Below are positions 32,182 to 37,405 of a stretch of 37,405 nt of DNA, piece after piece. The stretch comes from JBBPYR01 sp038199755. GTDB taxonomy: Bacteria > Chloroflexota > Ktedonobacteria > Ktedonobacterales > Ktedonobacteraceae. The translations under genes were made by a program, and so were the position numbers. The first letter of the stretch is position 1, and every line of letters starts with the position of its first letter. The stretch covers positions 1 to 37,405 of the forward strand of contig JBBPYR010000012.1 of NCBI GenBank assembly GCA_038199755.1, in the 5' to 3' direction. Under the pieces are notes generated by a model. The model ran no database searches, was not told where the DNA came from, and saw only the letters and a program-made list of their open reading frames with translations.

Positions 32182-33108
32182 TTATAACGTGAAGTCTGCC
32201 ACGACGGGTATGTGGTCGCTAGCCTGTTCCGCGTAGGTGCCGTTGCCGCTGAGAACGATGTCGCAGTTGGTGAGTAAGGGTGCCATTTCTGGACTGGCAA
32301 AGATGTAGTCGATGCGACCAGAGGGTGCCTCAGCAAGGCAGGTGAAGCCGAGTGAGCGCGGATGAATGCGGCGAAAACTGTCAACATAGCCTGCTTGCTT
32401 TATGAGGTCGATGCCACCTTTGGCGAACGAAGGACTAATGATGTTGAGCACTTTTTTGGAGAGGGAGCTGCTGAGAAAGATGGCGGCTATGGTGCGCAAG
32501 CCCAAACGTTGTAGGGTGGCGAGGACGCCGCGTTTTCGCAGGTATGAAGGGTAGCCCAGATGGAGGCGATCATAGTATTGTTGGTTCTCTCGCACGAGAT
32601 GAGCGAGCATGCGGCTAGCCAAGAGTTTATCGCCTGGGGCAATGGTGTTGAAATCACCCATGAGCAGATGTGGTGTGCCACGTTTCGCCTGCATGACGGA
32701 GAGGATTGTCTCGGTTTCTTGCCGTCGCAGGCGGTTGCCTTTGTTGCCACGAAAGAAGTCGGCGGTGAGATGCACCACAAAAACGGTAAGCGGTCCAATG
32801 GTTGGTACTTCGATACACACTTCTAGCATATGTTTGCGAACTAAGGTCTCAGGGTGGGTATGGACGTGGGTGTGCAAGATGGGGTAGCGGCTGAGCACGG
32901 CGATGTGCCAATCATGCGGACGTTTGCCGCGTCCGGTGATGCGAAAGTCCATGTTGAGCCCTTTGGCTAGTTCTTCGACGATGTGTGGGTCAGTGGCTTC
33001 GACTAAGCCAATGATATCAGCCTGTGTGGAAGCAATAAGATTGCTTAAGGGGTGCAGGCGGCGGGTTGCGCCGAGCAGAATGTTATAGGAAAGGATACGT
33101 ACATTCAC
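32182..33108 (-). CDS. Endonuclease/exonuclease/phosphatase (EEP) family protein
   Basis: A 308-residue metal-dependent hydrolase. The EEP signature residues are in place: RILSYNILLGA (Asn), DIIGLVEA (Glu for metal), FVVHLTADFFRGN, MGDFNTIAPGDK (Asp-x-Asn), GRIDYIFAS and SDHIPVVADF (Asp-His). A helical insert of about 60 residues (LGYPSYLRKRG to DLIKQAG) is longer than usual. No signal peptide. The family includes phosphodiesterases acting on DNA, lipids and nucleotides; substrate unknown. It starts 93 bases after the chain-length-factor gene ends and may be in the same transcript. A run of seven T (minus strand) follows its stop. Confidence 0.9.
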   Translation of the reverse strand: MNVRILSYNILLGATRRLHPLSNLIASTQADIIGLVEATDPHIVEELAKGLNMDFRITGRGKRPHDWHIAVLSRYPILHTHVHTHPETLVRKHMLEVCIEVPTIGPLTVFVVHLTADFFRGNKGNRLRRQETETILSVMQAKRGTPHLLMGDFNTIAPGDKLLASRMLAHLVRENQQYYDRLHLGYPSYLRKRGVLATLQRLGLRTIAAIFLSSSLSKKVLNIISPSFAKGGIDLIKQAGYVDSFRRIHPRSLGFTCLAEAPSGRIDYIFASPEMAPLLTNCDIVLSGNGTYAEQASDHIPVVADFTL

Positions 33109-33201
33109 TTGTTGTTGCCCTTCTACGATTCCTGTTTTAGTGCGAATTGAACCATCTTCTCAAGATGTACCATCAACGCCTCTCTTTTGCCATTTGCAAT
33201 A

Positions 33202-34467
33202 TTACGATAGAAACGGTTCTGGGTCAACTTTTTTGATGGCGAGGGCGACGTTGGAGCCGCCAGTGCCGCGCCCAGCGATGAGTATGGAGCGTGCAGTGCT
33301 TCGTAGGGGGCGTGCTTCGGCGCGCACCAAATCGAGTTGGTATGCGGAATGTAGGTCTTCGCAATTGATGGTGGGTGGTATGAGGCCATGTTTAAGGGCC
33401 AGCAATGCGGTGATGGTGTCAATAGCACCGGCGGCGGCGTAGCTATGGCCGAGCATGGTACGTGGCACACTGACGGGAATGTGTGGAAGTTGCTGGCCGA
33501 ACGCTTGCTGGAATGCGTTGAACTCAGCCAGATCACCGTGTGTGGTTGCGCGCCCGTCGAGGCTCATGTAGCCGATATGGGCGGGAGAGATGTCTCCTTC
33601 TTGCATGGCGTCACGTAGGGCGCGTGCGTAGTAGGTACCATCGGCAGGCGGGTCTTGTAAGCCATTGGCGTCGTTCGTTTGGCCGTAGCCGACGATTTCG
33701 CCATAGATGAAGGCTTCGCGCTGACGTGCATGTTCGTAGTTTTCTAAAATGCAGATGCCTGCACCCTCAGCCACGATGAGGCCTGCCGCTCGCTCATCAA
33801 AGGGGCGATAGCCTTGGGTATCGGTGCCTACGTAGCACTGTCCCTGTTGTGCCAGGATAAGTAGCATGAATGGATCCAGCAATGCCTCACAGCCCCCGGT
33901 GATGATGATGTCCGCGGCTCCACGTTGTAGCGCACTGTAGGCTATTGCCAGAGCGTCAAGACCGCCAACGGTATCGTTGACTGGCGTTTTGCAATAGCCT
34001 TTGATAGCGTAGCGAATGGCAGCCTGCCCCACATTCGCCACCTGCAGCCAGGCAATAGCAGAGTAGGCACTGACGAAACGTGGCCCGCGTGTATAGAGGG
34101 TGTTGAGTTGCTTGAGTATATATTCAATGCCGCCATAGGTGTTGGCGATGACGGCACCGACACGCTGAGGATTCTCTTGCTCTAATGAAATGCGTGCATC
34201 GTAGAGTGCTTCTTGAATGGCGGCGAAGGCGAAATGCGTCATACGGGCGGTGCGCTGTATGATTTTGCGTTCCACATAGGTTTGGGCGACAAAGTTGTTG
34301 ACCGCACCCGCAACGGAAATGGGTTGGCTATTCTCTGTGGCTGGTAACAAACTGATGCCAGAATGCCCATGTTGGGTGGCATGCCAGAACGCTTGCTGGC
34401 CGATGCCGTTGGGGGCGACCACGCCCAAACCTGTCACGACAACACGCTGTTTTTGTTTATTTATCAT
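33202..34467 (-). CDS. Ketosynthase-like chain-length factor (KS-beta)
   Basis: A 421-residue thiolase-fold protein paired with the KS at 34457. It follows the ketosynthase pattern throughout (RVVVTGLGVVAPNGIG at the start, MLGHSYAAAGAIDTI near the end), but the active-site cysteine is replaced: NDTVGG has T166 where the partner has C176 in TGCSAG. The first catalytic histidine is also lost (SLDGRATTHGD against NSHGSSTPTND). This is the hallmark of a KS-beta or chain-length factor of type II polyketide synthases; known ones often have Gln at this site. The ATG at 34467 lies 11 bases inside the upstream gene; an earlier codon at 34494 is possible. It likely forms a heterodimer with its neighbour. 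Confidence 0.88.
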   Translation of the reverse strand: MINKQKQRVVVTGLGVVAPNGIGQQAFWHATQHGHSGISLLPATENSQPISVAGAVNNFVAQTYVERKIIQRTARMTHFAFAAIQEALYDARISLEQENPQRVGAVIANTYGGIEYILKQLNTLYTRGPRFVSAYSAIAWLQVANVGQAAIRYAIKGYCKTPVNDTVGGLDALAIAYSALQRGAADIIITGGCEALLDPFMLLILAQQGQCYVGTDTQGYRPFDERAAGLIVAEGAGICILENYEHARQREAFIYGEIVGYGQTNDANGLQDPPADGTYYARALRDAMQEGDISPAHIGYMSLDGRATTHGDLAEFNAFQQAFGQQLPHIPVSVPRTMLGHSYAAAGAIDTITALLALKHGLIPPTINCEDLHSAYQLDLVRAEARPLRSTARSILIAGRGTGGSNVALAIKKVDPEPFLS

Positions 34468-35758
34468 GGTGCTCTGTCCAGTTAGGATGTGCAAGAATGA
34501 GCGCGCTACTCACTCCACCGAAACCGCTGGAGTGGGTAAGGGCGATATTGATGGTTGCTGCTTGTGCTACGTTTGGCACATAGTTTAGGTCACAACGTGG
34601 ATCGCGCTTCTCTTGATTGATTGTTGGTGGCAGTATCTGGTGGTCTAACGCCAGGGCTGTCACTATAGTCTCGATAGCACTGGCGGCCCCTTGCGAGTGT
34701 CCAATCAGTGATTTCGTGGCACTGATCGGAATACGATAGGCTTGCTCACCAAAGGCTGCTTTATATGCTGCTGTTTCGGCTGCATCATTGGTAGGCGTTG
34801 AGCTACCATGTGAATTAATATAATCGATCTGTGTTGGTGCGAGTGACGCTTCCAGTAGTGCTTGCTGGCAAAGTTGTTGCAGTGGCATGCCATCTTCTGG
34901 CAGAGCAGTCATGTGATAGGCATTGCAGTTCGAGGCAAAGTTCAGGATTTCAGCGTAGATGTGTGCGCCACGTGCCAGGGCAATTTCTCGTTCTTCTAAC
35001 AGGAGCACACCCGCTCCCTCGGCCATGACGAAGCCGTCGCGTTCGTTATCATAGGGGCGCGAGGCCCGCTGTGGCTCGTCGTTAAAACGGGAACTTAACG
35101 CGTTCATGACGCAGAAAACGTCGAGACCCATCAGTGTGATAGCGGAGTCACTGCCGCCAGCAAGCATGCGGTCTGCACGCCCCTCTTGAATGGTCCAGAA
35201 GGCTTGTCCAATGGCATCGGCACCGGCAGAACAGCCCGTGGAGATGACGGTGGCTGGTCCGTGTAGTTGATAGTGAGCGGCTATGCTTACTGTTATGGCA
35301 TTGCTCAACATGAGGACTGGATGGTCAGGGTTGGAGGGTATACTCTCTAAAGGGTGTTGGCCTGCGTGTGTTGCCTCGACCCATAATTCCTCAGCTTCCT
35401 CGCCACATGCCATAGCGGTTCCCATATAGACACCGCAGCGGTCACGTTCTTCCTCGTTGAGTGTAAGTTCCGCGTCTCGTAAGGCCAAGTGTGCAGCGGC
35501 GAGGGCAAATTGTGAATCTCTGCGTAGGCAGGTGATTTCACTAGCCGTGAGACCAAACTGCTGTGGGTCGAAGTCCGGCACCTCGCCAGCTATACGCACA
35601 GGCAGCGAACTGGCATCGAAGCGTGTAATGGGGCGAACACCCGATTGACCAGAGACACAGGCTTGCCAGAAGGCCTCTTTTCCGATGCCATTTGGCGCGA
35701 TCACTCCTAACCCTGTTATCACCACGCGTCGCTGTGGATATGTTGTTCTGCCTTGCAT
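34457..35758 (-). CDS. Beta-ketoacyl synthase (KS-alpha, type II PKS-like)
   Basis: A 433-residue condensing enzyme. The catalytic triad is complete: C176 in STGCSAG, H317 in NSHGSSTPTND and H354 in KSLIGHSQGAAS, with the conserved K349 just before. It would take an acyl chain and extend it with malonyl-ACP by decarboxylative condensation. Fatty-acid KAS II (FabF) is similar, but the adjacent overlapping gene with an inactive site points to the KS-alpha/KS-beta pair of type II polyketide synthases. No acyl carrier protein, cyclase or ketoreductase is encoded in this window, so the product cannot be guessed. Confidence 0.93.
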   Translation of the reverse strand: MQGRTTYPQRRVVITGLGVIAPNGIGKEAFWQACVSGQSGVRPITRFDASSLPVRIAGEVPDFDPQQFGLTASEITCLRRDSQFALAAAHLALRDAELTLNEEERDRCGVYMGTAMACGEEAEELWVEATHAGQHPLESIPSNPDHPVLMLSNAITVSIAAHYQLHGPATVISTGCSAGADAIGQAFWTIQEGRADRMLAGGSDSAITLMGLDVFCVMNALSSRFNDEPQRASRPYDNERDGFVMAEGAGVLLLEEREIALARGAHIYAEILNFASNCNAYHMTALPEDGMPLQQLCQQALLEASLAPTQIDYINSHGSSTPTNDAAETAAYKAAFGEQAYRIPISATKSLIGHSQGAASAIETIVTALALDHQILPPTINQEKRDPRCDLNYVPNVAQAATINIALTHSSGFGGVSSALILAHPNWTEHHDK

Positions 35759-35767
35759 GTGTCGCTC

Positions 35768-36688
35768 CTATGAGGTCGTTGGCGTTGTCGCGGTGCGCTG
35801 TGTTGCATCCAGCGAGTTGAGAAATATGGTAATGAGTGGTGTCACCTTCTCGGCCTGTGAATAGAGGAAGAAGCGTTCTCCTCCTGCAATGACGTGATAC
35901 CCGGCGTTAGCGGGTAGGTTTCTAGCAAGCCAGGCGGTTTTCTCTTCTGGTGCCAGGGCGTCGTCGGCGCGGTTCACCTGAAACACGGGCATGGTGAGTT
36001 CATGCAGGCGGGCGCGTATATCGAATGAGTGAATGACAGGTAAGACCGAAAATTTGTAGACGAAGGGCCACTGCGCTATTTTCGCGAATTGGTAGTCAAT
36101 GAAGTGACGCGGCAAGCGTGGGAGAGCCTGATTTTGGGGCGAGCGTGCTATGATATAGTTGATCACCGTGCGGCGAAGAAACGCAGCAGGAAGCACATGT
36201 TCGATGGGTAGACGGAGAAACAACTCGTGCAATAGCCAGATGAACGGGTGTGGCGCGATGCGGTAGTCAGCTGCCTGAGAGATGATGATGAGGGAGCGGC
36301 AACGCTGTGGGTAGCGCAAGGCGAACTCGAACAACACCATAGCAGCATCACCATGCCCTAGCAGGTCTACCTGTTCTAACGCGAGGCTATCGAGTACTTG
36401 CCGTAGCTCTTCGGCGCGCTCTGCCAGGGAGACTGGATGGGAGCGCGTTTCATGACGACGGTAGAGAATTACGCGACGGTCTTCACTCAAGGTACGTATC
36501 TGACGTGCATAGACAAACTCCAAGTGTTCGAGGATGGGCACAAAAACGAGCGGTGCTCCTTGACCGATGTCAATCAGCGGAAGGTCAATTGTGCCTACTG
36601 GTCTGCGTTGCCACAAGGCCTCAAGGTATGCAATATCGGCTTGGAAGGTGCCAGCGTCTATCCAGGGGGGCGTATGGACGTTCAGCAA
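35768..36688 (-). CDS. Alpha/beta-hydrolase fold protein lacking the nucleophile
   Basis: A 306-residue alpha/beta-hydrolase-fold protein. The elbow after the fifth strand is DLLGHGDAAM, where G113 takes the place of the nucleophilic serine. Near the C-terminus the sequence VIAGGERFFLYSQAE has no histidine at the usual site, though the acid D in NRADDALAPEE remains. I chose a TTG at 36688 because AAAGGAG is 6 bases upstream; the frame is open to 36757 but has no ribosome site. The KS-alpha gene begins 10 bases downstream, so all three genes form an operon. It may act as a non-catalytic partner, for example holding or shaping the polyketide; that is speculation. Confidence 0.8.
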   Translation of the reverse strand: MLNVHTPPWIDAGTFQADIAYLEALWQRRPVGTIDLPLIDIGQGAPLVFVPILEHLEFVYARQIRTLSEDRRVILYRRHETRSHPVSLAERAEELRQVLDSLALEQVDLLGHGDAAMVLFEFALRYPQRCRSLIIISQAADYRIAPHPFIWLLHELFLRLPIEHVLPAAFLRRTVINYIIARSPQNQALPRLPRHFIDYQFAKIAQWPFVYKFSVLPVIHSFDIRARLHELTMPVFQVNRADDALAPEEKTAWLARNLPANAGYHVIAGGERFFLYSQAEKVTPLITIFLNSLDATQRTATTPTTS

Positions 36689-36711
36689 AGAAGGCTCCTT
36701 TGGTGTGTGAC

Positions 36712-36738
36712 AGCGTGATAGCGTTTGTAGCGTGATAG
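36712..36738 (-). promoter_or_regulatory. Direct repeat upstream of KS operon
   Basis: AGCGTGATAG occurs at 36712-36721 and again at 36729-36738, 17 bases apart start to start, 24-50 bases ahead of the operon's first codon. It resembles a regulator site near the promoter. No clear -35 and -10 pair was found. Confidence 0.4.
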
Positions 36739-37091
36739 TTATGCTATAGTTTATCATATATCATCGATGGCGTCTCTAAGGATTAGAGTGACTTCACTGC
36801 ATTTTCTTTTGTGAATGCCATAGTATCTGGATGTTTTGTTCTGCACCTTCTCACGAGCGATAATAGAAGTAGAAGGCGGTTGAAGCACTCTTTCTCCTCT
36901 AAGCTGAAGCATTTCCGAGATTCTCGGCGATGACACCTTTGAGCAGAGGATCTCGGAGGACGCTGGGAGCGGCTTTAGCCCTAAATATGACAAAAATGTC
37001 GCGAAAATGAGGTCGGAAAAGCTCTTCTGTAAAGAGGATCTCGGCAACCATTGCATAACGTGGCTTCTCATGCTATACTATGGGGGTAGCA
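36739..37091 (+). promoter_or_regulatory. CRISPR leader region with promoter
   Basis: About 350 bases without a gene. Just before the first CRISPR repeat, TTGCAT (37051-37056) and TATACT (37074-37079) lie 17 bases apart, so transcription would start near 37086 and enter the first repeat at 37092. Further upstream AGAGGATCTCGG occurs twice (36945-36956 and 37033-37044); such repeats may belong to the leader. Confidence 0.65.
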
Positions 37092-37276
37092 GTCTAAATG
37101 ACTGGGGCCGTCCGTTCGGAATGGAAACTCCTGCTCTCCTCGTCGGGGTGGCTGCCCTGAGAAAGGTCTAAATGACTGGGGCCGTCCGTTCGGAATGGAA
37201 ACCATTCTGGCTTGTCTTGATCGGCCATACTTTCAGCGCGTCTAAATGACTGGGGCCGTCCGTTCGGAATGGAAAC
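37092..37276 (+). CRISPR. Short CRISPR array, three 37-bp repeats
   Basis: Three identical 37-base repeats (37092-37128, 37166-37202, 37240-37276) starting GTCTAAATGACTGGGGCC and ending GGAATGGAAAC, separated by two unrelated 37-base spacers (37129-37165, 37203-37239). The GAAAC end and the promoter at 37051-37079 both indicate plus-strand transcription. The inner TCCG-TT-CGGA could form a small hairpin. After repeat 3 another 37 or so unique bases (37277-37313) may be a third spacer, but then the dispersed repeat begins. The array may continue beyond the window. No cas gene is in the window; repeat ends of this kind occur with type I and III systems. Confidence 0.93.
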
Positions 37277-37314
37277 GCCTTGGGCTGAGAGCGCTGGGGC
37301 ATCATAATCGCGTG

Positions 37315-37405
37315 AGCAGCCGCGAAGCGCGCTGCAGGCCCATTTGTAGGGGCGAGATTTATCGCGCCCCATAGACATGAAGTTAAGCGAAAGGATCTGC
37401 TTTTC
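37315..37405. repeat. Dispersed intergenic repeat, right copy (inverted)
   Basis: Reverse complement of bases 77 to about 165 with few differences: shared GAAAAGCAGATCCTTTCGC, ATGGGGCGCGATA and GCAGCGCGCTT. It is cut by the window edge at 37405, exactly where its match begins at base 77 of the left copy. The inner boundary lies near 37314. Confidence 0.85.

Noticed and set aside
32560..32887. Plus-strand frames opposite the EEP gene
   Set aside because: No ribosome site and no recognisable domain; the minus strand has all EEP motifs.
37094..37378. Minus-strand open frame across the CRISPR array
   Set aside because: It translates CRISPR repeats (recurring FxSERT / PFRTDGP) and the dispersed repeat; it is not a protein gene.

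Overview
The window looks like a bacterial chromosome segment of moderate-to-high GC, most likely from the Ktedonobacteria (Chloroflexota). I base this on the gene mix (DUF4097-type beta-helix proteins with SHOCT-like motifs, YsnF/AvaK stress proteins, PadR regulators, secreted beta-propeller proteins) and on a dispersed intergenic repeat that reads 'MGRDxSRPYG' in one frame. The lineage call is an inference. I found no rRNA, tRNA, transposase or cas gene.

Layout. 1-165 is a dispersed repeat whose inverted copy forms the last 91 bases, so the window may be a contig bounded by repeats. 191-1563(-) is a PadR regulator with a membrane protein. 1763-2175 is a broken P-loop NTPase gene. 2255-3109(-) is a tandem YbjQ-fold protein. 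3247-4774(+) is a second PadR regulator with a 42-bp palindromic operator and an alpha/beta hydrolase. 4880-6840(-) is an SRPBCC protein plus a zinc alcohol dehydrogenase. 7032-11673(+) is the most coherent unit: a small protein, a DUF2089 protein, a SHOCT-like protein and two large DUF4097 beta-helix proteins. The last four each carry one copy of the same short helical-hairpin motif, suggesting an envelope-stress assembly.

11717-18857 holds a cysteine-desulfurase-like enzyme, an aldo/keto reductase, a DUF4332 protein, a Q/N-rich tandem-repeat protein, a degenerate dienelactone-hydrolase-like protein and a GH13 amylase. 19026-21913 holds two YsnF/AvaK stress proteins flanking a phycobilisome-linker-like protein. 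22047-29822 holds a YdeI-family protein, a secreted beta-propeller protein, uracil-DNA glycosylase, a DHA2 drug exporter, an FGGY kinase and a Gfo/Idh/MocA oxidoreductase.

29893-32105(-) is an AT-richer two-gene operon (Schlafen/AlbA_2 ATPase plus a ParA-like ATPase) that looks horizontally acquired and could be a defence module. 32182-36688(-) has an EEP-family hydrolase and an operon with a ketosynthase/chain-length-factor pair of type II polyketide type, preceded by an alpha/beta hydrolase lacking its nucleophile. 37051-37276 is a short CRISPR array of three repeats with its own promoter; it runs into the dispersed repeat.

A window-wide oddity is a set of very long, perfect or near-perfect hairpins (stems 15-36 bp, mostly tiny loops, arms of unrelated sequence, no T-tract) placed just after gene ends. 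All family names come from reading the proteins by eye; no database was searched.
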